Shown: piece by piece, positions 50,953-59,606 of the stretch | Layout: the number at the start of each line of letters is the position of its first letter | How positions within the stretch are numbered: the stretch's first letter is position 1 | DNA from: JBDSLU01 sp963844435 | GTDB lineage: Bacteria > Acidobacteriota > Vicinamibacteria > Vicinamibacterales > Vicinamibacteraceae | DNA: 64,000 nucleotides | NCBI GenBank assembly: GCA_963844435.1 | Contig: CAWJOG010000016.1 | Span: forward strand, 186,001 to 250,000 | Direction: 5' to 3' | Position numbers and translations under genes: made by a program | Notes under the pieces: model-generated | Told to the model about the DNA's origin: nothing | Seen by the model: the letters and a program-made list of their open reading frames with translations, nothing else | Database searches by the model: none

Positions 50953-52944
50953 ATGTCCCGTCGAGTAGGGCGGCACGCCGCCATCTTCGTGGGGTACCTG
51001 CTGGTCGCGATCGTGGCGACCTGGCCCCTCGCGGCTCACCTGCCGACCAGGTTCATCAGCGACCCGTCGGGCGACACGGGCATCTACGTCTGGAACGTCT
51101 GGGTCTTCCAGCACGAGGCCGATCAGGGCCGTCTGCCGTTCTACACGTCGTCGATCATGACGGGCACCCCGAACGCGGCGCCGGCCAATCTCAGCCTCCA
51201 CAACTACACGACGTTCGCCAACGTCCTCGCCTGGCCGCTGGTGCGGGTGGTCGGCCTGGTCGCCGCCTTCAATCTGGTCTTCCTGTTCAACATCGCCCTC
51301 TCGGGCTACGCGCTCTATCTGCTGGCGCGCGACCTGACGTCACGCGAGGTCGAATCGCTGATCGCCGGGGCGGCGTTCGCCCTGTCGCCGGTTCTGATCG
51401 CGCGCGGCGCCGGACACTTCAGCCTGGTCGCCGCCGCACCGCTGCCGATCTTCGGCCTGCTGCTCCGCAAAGTCGGCGCCACCGGCTCGGTACGGTACGC
51501 GTGCGCGCTGGGCGCCGTGGCGGCGTGGGCCACCTGTTCGGACGCCTATTACGGGGTCTTCTGCCTGCTGATGGCTGGCGTCAGCCTGGTCGTGCAGTTC
51601 GTCCACGTCGAGCGTGCCGTCGACGTCCCGGTGGTGCAGACGGCCGGCCTGCGGCGGATGCTCGACGTGATCATCCTGACCATCGCCGGCTTCTCGCTGG
51701 CGATCGCGCTCCGCGGCGGCGGCTCGATCGATCTCCTCGGCGTCCACGTCCGCGCCACCACGCTCTACACGCCGATGCTCGCGCTGACGATTCTCGTCCT
51801 TGCGCGCGCCGCGCTCACCAGCAGGCCGCGCCTCTCACTGCGGCGCGAGCGCAGCCTGATCGCGGCGTGGCGGATGATCGCCGCCGGGGCGCTGGTGATG
51901 ATGGCGACGCTGTCGCCAGTGCTCTACGCCCTCGGCGACCACGTCCTCAGCGGCAACGCCGACATGTCGCCGCCGCTCTGGCGCAGCAGCCCGGCCGGCA
52001 TCGACCTCGCCGCCTTCGTGCTGCCGAACCCGAGCCACTGGGCCTGGGGCGGGGCCGCCAGAGGGTTGCTCGACCGCTGGACGGGCCACCCCGCATACCC
52101 CGAAGCGGTCGGCTCCCTGTCGCTCGTCTGTCTCGCGGTCATCGCCGGCGTCTGGTGGCGCGCCGGCTGGCAGGTATCCCGGATCCGTGTCGGCGTCACG
52201 ATCTTCTTCGCCCTGCTGACGCTCGGCCCCTTTCTGCAGGTGGCGGGCGTCAACACGCAAATCCCGCTGCCCTGGAGCGTGCTCCGCTACGTGCCGGTCC
52301 TGGGTCTGGTGCGATCGCCGGGCCGCTTCGTGGTCCTGGTGACGATGGTGGTCGCGGTGCTCTTCGCGCAGGCGCTCGCGCACGCGGGCCGCAGCCATCC
52401 CGATCGGCGGCGCCGATGGCTCACGGCCGTCAGCGTCCTGCTGGCGATCGAGCTGGTGCCCGGGCCGCGCACGCTCTACTCCGCGGCGATTCCCGCGCTC
52501 TATTCGACCATCGCCGCGGACCCGCGGCCCGACGTGCGGGTGCTCGAGCTGCCTGTCGGCGTGAAGGACGGCACCGGGTCGGTCGGCCTGTTCGACCCGC
52601 GCGCCCAGTACGTCCAGACGCGGCACGGCAAGGCCATCATCGGCGGTTATCTCTCGCGCGTGTCGCCGAGTCGCCGGCTCGACGCGCGGCGCGCCCCGGT
52701 CCTGAACGCGCTGATGCTGCTGAGCGAAGGCCGGCGCCTCACCGCCGAGCAGGACCGCGCGGCGCGCGATCGCGCCGGCGAGTTCGTCCGGCGGACGCGC
52801 CTCGGCTACGTGGTGGTGAACGAGAGAGCCGCATCGCCGGCGCTCGCCGAATACGCCGTCGATCTGCTCGGACTCACCCTCGTGTCGCGCGAGGGCCCGA
52901 TGACGCTGTACGTGCCGCGAGTGCCGCCGCCACCAGACCGCTGA
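50953..52944 (+). CDS. Polytopic membrane protein, GT-C glycosyltransferase-like
   Basis: 663 aa with 10 or more membrane helices over residues 10-505 and a soluble C-terminal domain (about 520-663). The first long extracytoplasmic loop carries S-D-P-S-G-D-T-G-I-Y-V-W-N, and a later one L-P-N-P-S-H-W-A-W-G. An acidic first loop followed by alternating helices and loops is typical of GT-C enzymes that use polyprenyl-phosphate sugars. Exact family not identified. It is divergent from the mrfA gene and its 3' end overlaps the convergent symporter gene by 71 nt. Confidence 0.65.
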   Translation: MSRRVGRHAAIFVGYLLVAIVATWPLAAHLPTRFISDPSGDTGIYVWNVWVFQHEADQGRLPFYTSSIMTGTPNAAPANLSLHNYTTFANVLAWPLVRVVGLVAAFNLVFLFNIALSGYALYLLARDLTSREVESLIAGAAFALSPVLIARGAGHFSLVAAAPLPIFGLLLRKVGATGSVRYACALGAVAAWATCSDAYYGVFCLLMAGVSLVVQFVHVERAVDVPVVQTAGLRRMLDVIILTIAGFSLAIALRGGGSIDLLGVHVRATTLYTPMLALTILVLARAALTSRPRLSLRRERSLIAAWRMIAAGALVMMATLSPVLYALGDHVLSGNADMSPPLWRSSPAGIDLAAFVLPNPSHWAWGGAARGLLDRWTGHPAYPEAVGSLSLVCLAVIAGVWWRAGWQVSRIRVGVTIFFALLTLGPFLQVAGVNTQIPLPWSVLRYVPVLGLVRSPGRFVVLVTMVVAVLFAQALAHAGRSHPDRRRRWLTAVSVLLAIELVPGPRTLYSAAIPALYSTIAADPRPDVRVLELPVGVKDGTGSVGLFDPRAQYVQTRHGKAIIGGYLSRVSPSRRLDARRAPVLNALMLLSEGRRLTAEQDRAARDRAGEFVRRTRLGYVVVNERAASPALAEYAVDLLGLTLVSREGPMTLYVPRVPPPPDR

Positions 52945-54214
52945 GCCCGATCAGGCCGACCATGTTCGGGAACACCTGCAGCGCGTTCATCAAGTCGCCC
53001 CAGGCCCACACGACGTCGACCCGCGCCACCGCCCCGAACGGGATCAGCAGGCAGTAGAGCCAGCGATACGGCACGCTGATGCGGCGTCCGAGCAGGTACT
53101 CGAGGAACTGCTCGCCGTAGTAGGCCCAGCCGATCAGCGTCGTGTAGCCGAACAGGAACACGCAGAACGCGACCACCCAGCCGCCGAAGCCGGGCATCGC
53201 CGCGTCGAAGGCGAGGACCACGGCGCCCGCGCCGCGTTCGCCCGACTGCCAGGCCCCGGTCAAGAGCAGCACCAGCGCGCTGATGGTGGACGTGACGAAC
53301 GAGACGATGAACACCTCGAGCACGGCATGCAGCCCCTGCTGCACCGGCTCGCGGCTCGCCGCCGTGCCGTAGGCGACGGCCGCCGTGCCGTAGCCGGCTT
53401 CGTTGGCGTAGATGCCGCGCGCCAGGCCGTAGCGCAGTGCGACCAGCATGGCGACGCCGCCCGAGCCGCCCGCGACCGCCCGGGTCGAGAACGCCTCGGT
53501 GACGACGAGCGAGAGCACCTCCGGCAGCCGTGCCCCGTAGGTCACGATGACCACCAGGCCGCCGGCGAGGTAGAGCCCGACTTTCAGCGGCGAGAGCCGC
53601 TCGACGACCCGTCCGATCGGCGTGAGCCCGCCGATGATCACCAGCCACGTCAGCACGGCGAGGACGATGCCCGAGACGATCGTGGGAATGCCGACCTGGG
53701 CGCGCAGGACGTCCGCAATCGAGTTGGGCTGGGTGAACGGCGTGGTGGTCAGCGCGGCGACGCCGGCAACGAGCGCATAGATCCACGCCAGGGTCGGCGA
53801 CTTCAGGCCGTCGCGCAGGTAGTACATCGGCCCGGTGGACAGGCCGTCGGCGCTGGTGACGCGGAACTGCCGGCCCAGCACCGCCTCGGTCAGCTTGATG
53901 GCCATTGCCACCAGGCCGTAGCACCAGATCCAGAACAGCGCGCCGGGCCCGCCCGAGATGATCGCCGTGGCGACGCCGGCGACGTTGCCGGTGCCGATCG
54001 AGGCGGCGAGCGCGGTCATGAACGCCTGGAACGGCGTCAGCGCGCCGCGCGTCCCTTCCGACTCGCGGCCGAGGGCGGAGCGCACCGCCAACGGGAAGAG
54101 GCGGAACTGGGCGAACCGGTAGCGGATGGTGAGGAAGATGCCGGCCCCGAACAGCAGGACCACGATCCACGGCATGAAGAGCGCGTCAGCCGCGGCTTCG
54201 ATCCAATGCGCCAT
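52874..54214 (-). CDS. Sodium:alanine symporter (AGCS family)
   Basis: 446 aa with about 11 membrane helices. Family hallmarks are A-L-A-A-S-I-G-T-G-N-V-A-G-V-A-T-A, G-P-G-A-L-F-W-I-W and A-N-E-A-G-Y-G-T-A. It imports alanine or glycine with sodium at the inner membrane. ATG 54214 (M-A-H-W-I-E) is used; the open frame upstream to 54307 overlaps hairpin repeat R4 and is not conserved. Convergent overlap of 71 nt with the 50953 gene. Confidence 0.93.
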   Translation of the reverse strand: MAHWIEAAADALFMPWIVVLLFGAGIFLTIRYRFAQFRLFPLAVRSALGRESEGTRGALTPFQAFMTALAASIGTGNVAGVATAIISGGPGALFWIWCYGLVAMAIKLTEAVLGRQFRVTSADGLSTGPMYYLRDGLKSPTLAWIYALVAGVAALTTTPFTQPNSIADVLRAQVGIPTIVSGIVLAVLTWLVIIGGLTPIGRVVERLSPLKVGLYLAGGLVVIVTYGARLPEVLSLVVTEAFSTRAVAGGSGGVAMLVALRYGLARGIYANEAGYGTAAVAYGTAASREPVQQGLHAVLEVFIVSFVTSTISALVLLLTGAWQSGERGAGAVVLAFDAAMPGFGGWVVAFCVFLFGYTTLIGWAYYGEQFLEYLLGRRISVPYRWLYCLLIPFGAVARVDVVWAWGDLMNALQVFPNMVGLIGLSGLVAAALAARTASSGPRATRG

Positions 54215-54242
54215 GCGGCTAGAGCCTACTCGAACGCCGCCC

Positions 54243-54395
54243 GCGTGCGGACGCCGCGGCGCGCCTAGCGCCGCGTGACGAATGGCGAGGACGAAGTCCG
54301 GAGCCATCGTCCGGTCGACGCGCGAAGGCGCGTCGGCAAATAGCAGGACGCACGCTCAAAGGGCGGCCCGCGGCCGGCCGTGAGAGGCCGGCCGC
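54243..54395 (+). repeat. Intergenic hairpin repeat, copy R4, interrupted by a 63-nt insertion
   Basis: Stem GCGGCCGGCC / GGCCGGCCGC (54370-54379, 54386-54395) with loop GTGAGA. The shared GC-rich module starts at 54243. Between the module and the AATAGCAGGACGCACGC segment, 63 nt (54276-54338) absent from R1 are inserted. The insertion contains its own 7-bp hairpin GACGCGC GAAG GCGCGTC. Confidence 0.8.
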
Positions 54396-54409
54396 CAACC
54401 AACAACACA

Positions 54410-55195
54410 TCAAATGTTCGAACGGCCCTGGCAGCCGTCGACGGGGATGCACGCGCCGCTGACCCAGCTCGCGCGCGGCGAGGCGAGCCACGCCACCGCG
54501 TCGCCGACTTCCTCGGCCCGGCCGAAACGGCCGAACGGCAGCTCGCGCGCCACGAAGTCGGCGATGCCAGCCGGATCGGCCTGCTGGCGCTGGTGCCACG
54601 AGCCGCCCGGGAACAGGATGGAGCCGGGCGCGATCGTGTTGACGCGGATGTTCTTCGGCGCCAACTCGCGCGCCAGCGCCTTGCCCAGGCTGATCTCCGC
54701 GGCCTTCACCACGTTGTAGGTGAGCCGGCCGCCGGCCTCGCGACCGAAGATCGACGCGATCAGGACAATCGAGCCGCCGCCGCGCCGGATCATGTGCGGC
54801 ACCGCCGCCCGCGATGCGCGGACCGCCGGATACAACGTGTAGTCGAGCGCCTCCTGCCAGGCCGCGTCGGGCGTGTCCACCAGCCCGGCCCCCTTGGCCA
54901 TGCCGACGTTGTTGACCAGCACGTCGACGCCGCCGAAGCGCGCGACCGCCTGCTCGACGAGCGCGGCCGGGCCGTCCGCGGTGGACAGGTCGATCGGCAC
55001 GGCCAGGACGCGATCGGCGCCCGACGCACCGGCCGCGGCGGCGACGTGGGCGCACGCGGCGTCCAGGCGTCCGCGGTCGCGGCCGCAGACAACGACCCGC
55101 GCGCCCTCGGCGGCGAGCGCCGTGGCGCTGGCGAGGCCGAGGCCGCGGCTCGATCCGGTGACGATGGCGACGGTGTCGCGAAGCTGGAGATCCAT
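54410..55195 (-). CDS. Short-chain dehydrogenase/reductase
   Basis: 261 aa, classical SDR. The cofactor loop is T-G-S-S-R-G-L-G (about 14-21), with N-N-V-G at about 93-96. The active site is Ser in I-A-S-I-F-G with Tyr and Lys in L-T-Y-N-V-V-K; the C-terminal P-V-D-G-C closes the fold. An Arg in V-V-C-G-R-D-R at the end of beta2 suggests NADPH. Substrate unknown. Ten nt downstream of the methyltransferase gene, so possibly cotranscribed; hairpin R4 follows 15 nt after its stop. Confidence 0.9.
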   Translation of the reverse strand: MDLQLRDTVAIVTGSSRGLGLASATALAAEGARVVVCGRDRGRLDAACAHVAAAAGASGADRVLAVPIDLSTADGPAALVEQAVARFGGVDVLVNNVGMAKGAGLVDTPDAAWQEALDYTLYPAVRASRAAVPHMIRRGGGSIVLIASIFGREAGGRLTYNVVKAAEISLGKALARELAPKNIRVNTIAPGSILFPGGSWHQRQQADPAGIADFVARELPFGRFGRAEEVGDAVAWLASPRASWVSGACIPVDGCQGRSNI

Positions 55196-55205
55196 GTGCG
55201 GGCGA

Positions 55206-55850
55206 TCAGCGCGCGGTCACGCCGGTCCAATCGGCGTCGGGTCCGACGAAGAGCATGTACGTGCCCACGTCGGGCCGGGGGTAGTCGGGTTCGATGATGC
55301 GCGGCTTGGCCGCGACCAGCCGCCACGGCGACAGCCAGCGGCCGTACACCTCGGGAGCACGGCCGCAGGTGTAGCCGAGCTCGCCGTGGGCACGATCGCC
55401 TGCTTCGAGCGTGACGTCGGTCTCCTCGCACAGGAGCAGCGTGCCGTCCGGTTTCATGATGCGGAGGATCTCGGCGACGACGTCGAGGGCGCCCGGCTCG
55501 GGCACGTGCTGCAGCACGGTGAAGACGAGGCCGATGTCGAAGCTCGCGCCGGCCGCGGGCAGCTGCGCCAGGCGCTCGATGGCGCGGACGTCGATCGCCG
55601 GCATCAGCGCGCGGGCGGTCGCCACCAGGTCGGGCTCGCGCTCGAAGCCGACGACCGTGTCGGCGAACTCGCCGAGCAGCGATGTGAGGCGGCCGAAGCC
55701 GCAGCCAATGTCACAAGCGGCGGGCACCCGGCCGCGATGCCGCGTCGCCAGCAGCGTCCGCACGTCGCGCTGTTCGAGGTAGGCGCGCAGCATCGCGCGC
55801 GGACCGTCGACGTCGACGACCTCGGACGGGGTCCAGACCAGCCGCTCCAT
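55206..55850 (-). CDS. SAM-dependent methyltransferase, class I
   Basis: 214 aa Rossmann-like fold. Motif I is C-D-I-G-C-G-F-G-R (about 46-54), an acidic residue ends beta2 (V-G-F-E-R-E), and motif IV region D-I-G-L-V-F-T-V-L-Q-H-V-P matches UbiE/type-11 methyltransferases. Substrate not predictable; the W-x-P-S-E-V N-terminus and W-L-S-P-W-R segment may mark sugar- or lipid-modifying relatives. It lies upstream of the SDR gene on the same strand, 10 nt apart. Confidence 0.85.
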   Translation of the reverse strand: MERLVWTPSEVVDVDGPRAMLRAYLEQRDVRTLLATRHRGRVPAACDIGCGFGRLTSLLGEFADTVVGFEREPDLVATARALMPAIDVRAIERLAQLPAAGASFDIGLVFTVLQHVPEPGALDVVAEILRIMKPDGTLLLCEETDVTLEAGDRAHGELGYTCGRAPEVYGRWLSPWRLVAAKPRIIEPDYPRPDVGTYMLFVGPDADWTGVTAR

Positions 55851-55880
55851 CGGTCGGAAGATATCAGACGTTGTTCGTTG

Positions 55881-55956
55881 GCGACGCCGCCCTCAGCGGC
55901 GTCGCAGGCAGCCTGGGGGCCGCGGCTCGTGAGACGTCGGCGCTGGGCGCGCCGCC
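55881..55956 (-). repeat. Intergenic hairpin repeat, copy R5 (reverse orientation)
   Basis: Stem GCGACGCCGC / GCGGCGTCGC (55881-55890, 55896-55905), loop TGAGG on the minus strand, followed by the shared module CGGCGCTGGGCGCGCCGCC. Its flank TTGTTCGTTG resembles the CAACCAACAA flank of R4. Confidence 0.7.
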
Positions 55957-55981
55957 GTCAGCCGCGGCGGCTGCGCCCACC

Positions 55982-56317
55982 TCAATCCAGCCAGGCGCGG
56001 ACGCCGTGGTCGCCGGACTTGACGGCGAACAGCTCGCCGGCCGGACAGCCGCGGGCGGCGGCGTCGGCCGCGACCATGTCCAGGTCGACGTGCTCCTCGA
56101 CGATGCGGACGCGGACGTCTTCGGGCACGAGGTCGCTCAGCTTGAGCACCGCGTATGAGGGGAAGCAGACCTGCACGACCACCCGCCCGGCGCGGGTGAC
56201 GTTGATCCGCAGCCAGCGGGCATGCGGCACGCTGCTGGCGTGGCCGCTGGCGCCGTTGTCCGCGATGACGGGAGTGGAAGCGGGAACGCCCTGGTCGAGC
56301 ACAGTCTGCGCCTTCAC
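55982..56317 (-). CDS. Hypothetical protein
   Basis: 111 aa, cytoplasmic, not recognised. The first half is beta-rich (W-L-R-I-N-V-T-R-A-G-R-V-V-V-Q-V). The second has L-V-P-E-D-V-R-V-R-I-V-E-E-H-V-D-L then G-E-L-F-A-V-K-S-G and a closing V-R-A-W-L-D. The layout (short sheet, helix, terminal strand) is seen in small proteins next to anti-sigma or DUF2089-like regulators, but no such neighbour is present here. Confidence 0.6.
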   Translation of the reverse strand: MKAQTVLDQGVPASTPVIADNGASGHASSVPHARWLRINVTRAGRVVVQVCFPSYAVLKLSDLVPEDVRVRIVEEHVDLDMVAADAAARGCPAGELFAVKSGDHGVRAWLD

Positions 56318-56366
56318 CGAAGTAATCGGCGCCGGCGCCGCGGGCGTGAGCGGACGACGGCCGCGG

Positions 56367-57224
56367 CTAGCGCGGACGGCCGCCGGTCAGGTCGTTGAGC
56401 TGCCAGTCGAAGGGCGTGAAGCGGACCGCGAAGTCGTTCTTCGCCAGCGTCTGCCGCTCGCCGGGCAGGAAGTGCGGCGCCAGCACGTGCAGGATCGCGC
56501 GCTCGATGGGGCTGCGGCCGGGGTAGGCCGGCAGTGGATCGCCGCCGAACGCCTTGACGAAGTCGGCCTCACGCCAGCTGAAGACCGCCGTCACCGCCAG
56601 CACCTGCCCCGACGCGTCGATCGACGCGCATTCGTGCCGGGTCACGCACTCCCCGGCCACCTTGACCAGATCGGCTTCCAGCGTGTCGCTGCTGAAGGCG
56701 GAGCTGCGGAGCCGTCCGCCGCCGAGCGCGCCGCGCCCGAGGGCCAGGAAGACACGCGGATCGCCGAAGCCAGCCAGCACTGATTTCTCGATCTCGTCGA
56801 GCGTCAGGCGGCGGCCGGCGGCGCGGCGCACCTGCTTCTCGAACACGCCCGGCACCTGGCGCAGGCTGTTGGCAGGGAACTGGGACGAGCGACCGTTGAT
56901 CGGGTACGCGTCGAGCACGCTCTCGATCACGAACGCGTTGTAGGCGTTGATCCAGAACGCGATCTGGCGCGGCCGGGTCCACCCGTCGTACTCCGCGCTC
57001 GGGACGTCGAGCGAGGCGACGTAGCGATCGAAGCCGCCGCGCGAACCGCGCAGCGCGCGGTAGTAGATCAGCCCGTCGCGGACGTGGAGGTCGAGCAGCT
57101 GATCGTAGGGCCGGTGCAGCGCATCGACCGTCGACGGCGGCGGATACTGCGCGCCGAGCGTGACGATCGACGCGACCGCGGCGACGGCGACGATGGCGAG
57201 GCGCGGGAGAGTGTGGCAGCTCAT
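56367..57224 (-). CDS. DUF547 domain protein, exported
   Basis: 285 aa with an N-terminal signal (about 1-25, ending A-Q). The DUF547 core is marked by Q-I-A-F-W-I-N-A-Y-N-A-F, then L-D-E-I-E-K and F-G-D-P-R-V-F-L-A-L-G-R-G-A; the family has a cysteine-protease-like fold but unknown activity. The start overlaps the stop of the upstream hydrolase (ATGA at 57221-57224), indicating translational coupling. Conserved Cys and His in G-E-C-V-T-R-H-E-C could be functional. Confidence 0.85.
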   Translation of the reverse strand: MSCHTLPRLAIVAVAAVASIVTLGAQYPPPSTVDALHRPYDQLLDLHVRDGLIYYRALRGSRGGFDRYVASLDVPSAEYDGWTRPRQIAFWINAYNAFVIESVLDAYPINGRSSQFPANSLRQVPGVFEKQVRRAAGRRLTLDEIEKSVLAGFGDPRVFLALGRGALGGGRLRSSAFSSDTLEADLVKVAGECVTRHECASIDASGQVLAVTAVFSWREADFVKAFGGDPLPAYPGRSPIERAILHVLAPHFLPGERQTLAKNDFAVRFTPFDWQLNDLTGGRPR

Positions 57225-58024
57225 CGCAGGAAGCTCCACAGCGCCAGCGCGAAGGGCACCGGCTGTTCGAGGTTGGACATGTGCCCGGCGTCGGGCAGGA
57301 CGACGAGCGCCGCGCCAGCAATCCCGTCGCGCAGGGTCTCCGCGGACGACGGCGGGGTCAGGGCATCGTCCGCGCCGACGATGATCAGCGTGGGACACGT
57401 GATGGCGGCGAGGCCGGGCCGGGCGTCCGGCCGTGTCTTCAGCGCCTCGAGGCCGTCGACGATGCCCTCGGGCGTGTTGGCCCTGGCCATCGCCTGGAGC
57501 TGCTCCGGCACCGCGCCGGCCGCGTGCGCCGCAGGGCCGACCAGCTTGGGCAACATCGCCTGCAGCACCGCGTCCGGACCGCGCTCGCGAGCTGTCGCCT
57601 GGAGGCGCACCCGGTTGGCCCTGGCGTCGTCGGTGTCGGGCTCGGCGCGGGTGTCGGCGAGGATCAGGCTCCGGCAGCGCTGCGGCGCCAGCCGGTGCAC
57701 GGCGAGCGTGACGTAGCCGCCCATCGACAGGCCGCCGATGACCGCGTCCTCGCAGCCGAGGTGCCGCAACAGGGCCAGGACGTCGTTGGCGTGGTCGTCG
57801 ATCGACAGGGCCGGCGTCCCGCGCGACTCCCCGAAGTTGCGCAGGTCGGGCGTGATCAGCGTCCAGCCGTGCGGCGTGGTGTCGTGCAGCCCCTCCCACA
57901 TGCCGGCGTGGAGCGGGAAGCCGTGCAGCAGGATCAGCGTGCGTCCCCGGCCGGATTGCAGCCACGAGATCGTCTGCCCGCCCATCTCGACCGTGTGGCG
58001 CGTCGTCATCGCCGGTATGATCAC
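57221..58024 (-). CDS. Alpha/beta-fold hydrolase
   Basis: 267 aa. Oxyanion segment L-L-H-G-F-P-L-H, nucleophile elbow G-G-L-S-M-G-G-Y (Ser about 100), acid in V-G-A-D-D-A-L-T-P and His in D-A-G-H-M-S-N-L-E-Q. This resembles 3-oxoadipate enol-lactonase and related carboxylesterases; no aromatic degradation genes are nearby, so substrate is open. ATG 58009 (M-T-T-R-H) is an alternative start. Divergent from ctaA with an 18-nt gap. Confidence 0.85.
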   Translation of the reverse strand: MIIPAMTTRHTVEMGGQTISWLQSGRGRTLILLHGFPLHAGMWEGLHDTTPHGWTLITPDLRNFGESRGTPALSIDDHANDVLALLRHLGCEDAVIGGLSMGGYVTLAVHRLAPQRCRSLILADTRAEPDTDDARANRVRLQATARERGPDAVLQAMLPKLVGPAAHAAGAVPEQLQAMARANTPEGIVDGLEALKTRPDARPGLAAITCPTLIIVGADDALTPPSSAETLRDGIAGAALVVLPDAGHMSNLEQPVPFALALWSFLR

Positions 58025-58041
58025 ACGATGCGGAGCACGCC

Positions 58042-59023
58042 GTGAACCGCCTCGCCCGGTTCGCGTGGATCGTCGTCGCCTGGAACCTCGTGGTAATCGG
58101 CTGGGGGGCCTACGTGCGGGCGACCGGTTCCGGCGCCGGCTGCGGCCAGCACTGGCCGCTCTGCAACGGCGAGATCGTGCCGCGGGCGCCGGCGATCGCG
58201 ACGATCATCGAGCTCACCCACCGGCTCACGAGCGGGCTCGCCCTCCTCGCGCTGCTGGCGCTGGTCGTGGCCGTCTGGCGCTCGCGTCCGGCCGGGCATC
58301 CGGCCCGCCGCGCCGCCGGCTGGTCGATGCTCTTCATGCTCACCGAAGCCGGCGTCGGCGCCGGTCTGGTGCTGTTCGAGCTGGTCGCCGACAACGCCAG
58401 CCTGGCGCGCGCGCTGTTCATGGCGGTGCACCTCGCCAACACCTTCCTGCTGCTCGGCGCCATGACGCTGACGGCCCGCTGGCTGGAAGACGGCCCGGCC
58501 GGCATGTCCCTGGAACGCCGCGGCGGGCGCGCGGCGATCGTCGGCCTGCTGACGCTCGGCGTGCTCGTGGTCAGCGTGAGCGGCGCCGTCGCGGCGCTCG
58601 GCGACACGCTGTTCCCGGCCACCTCGCTGGCGCACGCGCTGGAGCAGGATCTGTCGCCCACGTCCCACGCGCTGCTCCGCCTCCGGGTGATCCACCCGAC
58701 GCTGGCCGTCATCGTCGCGCTCGCGCTGATCGTCATCGCGCCGCGCCTCCCAATCGATGGCGATGAGACCGACGGCGGTGGGGCGGTCGGGGCTGGGACT
58801 GGGCCCGGGGGCGTGGGTGGCGCTGCTGGCCGCCCTGCAGGCGGCGCTCGGCGGCCTCAACGTGCTGCTGCTCGCCCCGGTGTGGCTGCAGCTCGTGCAC
58901 CTCCTGGTCGCGGATCTGCTGTGGATCGCGGTGGTGCTGCTGGGCGCCGCCGTCCTGGCGGGCCGCGCCCCGGCACGGCACGCGGCCGTCGCGGCCGCAG
59001 CCGGCGCGCCCAGCGTCGGCTGA
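58042..59023 (+). CDS. Heme A synthase, CtaA/COX15 family (one frameshift)
   Basis: About 326 aa with eight membrane helices. Heme ligands by pattern: His in E-L-T-H-R, V-H-L-A-N, I-H-P-T and L-V-H-L-L. The extracytoplasmic Cys pair C-G-Q-H-W-P-L-C near residue 33 is typical of the Bacillus-type enzyme. It oxidises heme O to heme A for cytochrome oxidase. One extra base near 58755 shifts the last two helices (W-V-A-L-L-A-A-L-Q-A-A-L) into the +1 frame. GTG start follows GGAG. The 3' end runs into hairpin repeat R6. Confidence 0.85.
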
Positions 59024-59075
59024 CGAGAGGCCGCGACCCAAGGGCCGCCTCGACCGCGCCTGAGGGGCGCGGTCG
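59000..59075 (+). repeat. Intergenic hairpin repeat, copy R6
   Basis: Stem CGACCGCGCC / GGCGCGGTCG (59051-59060, 59066-59075) with loop TGAGG, preceded by a GCCGGCGCGCCCAGCG module. It covers the last codons of the heme A synthase and ends 6 nt before the stop of the convergent DinB-like gene. Confidence 0.65.
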
Positions 59076-59081
59076 CAACAA

Positions 59082-59585
59082 TCAACGAGTATCGGCCGTT
59101 GGGCCGTACATCGCGGGCACCGGCACGTCGAGCATGCGGAGGTAGACCCCGAGCTGGGCGCGATGATGCACGCTGTGGTTCAGGACGAAGGACCGCAGCA
59201 CCGAGCCCCGAGGCGCGGTGAACACCTTCTCGCCGCCCTTCTTCAGCGTCCACGGCTGCGCCAGCTCCAGGTCGGTGACCGCCACGAGGGCGGCCCGTGC
59301 CTTGCCGATCTTCTCGTCGAACACCGCCAGCGTCTGCGCCAGCGACTGCCACGCCGGCGTCGTGTAGGGCGGCGCGCCGGGCGGGGAGAGATCGAAGAAC
59401 GGCTCGCGCAAGGTCAGGACGCCCCACGCCGGGATGGACGCCAGGTGCATGGCGAGCTCGCCGAGCGTCATCGACCTGGCGTGCGGTCTCCAGCCGGCGT
59501 GGGCCTCGGGGACGCGTTCGAGCACGGTGCGCGTCACCGCCGCCTCGTGGTCGAACTCGGGGAGCAGCGCCTGGGCGATCGACAT
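59082..59585 (-). CDS. DinB/YfiT-like protein
   Basis: 167 aa four-helix bundle. The three metal-binding histidines of the fold are suggested by L-A-M-H-L-A-S and N-H-S-V-H-H-R-A-Q-L-G. Many family members are bacillithiol- or mycothiol-type transferases or metal-dependent hydrolases; function here is not assigned. ATG 59585 is 21 nt from the divergent prmC start. Confidence 0.85.
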   Translation of the reverse strand: MSIAQALLPEFDHEAAVTRTVLERVPEAHAGWRPHARSMTLGELAMHLASIPAWGVLTLREPFFDLSPPGAPPYTTPAWQSLAQTLAVFDEKIGKARAALVAVTDLELAQPWTLKKGGEKVFTAPRGSVLRSFVLNHSVHHRAQLGVYLRMLDVPVPAMYGPTADTR

Positions 59586-59606
59586 ACTCCGGTAGGATAG
59601 CAACCC

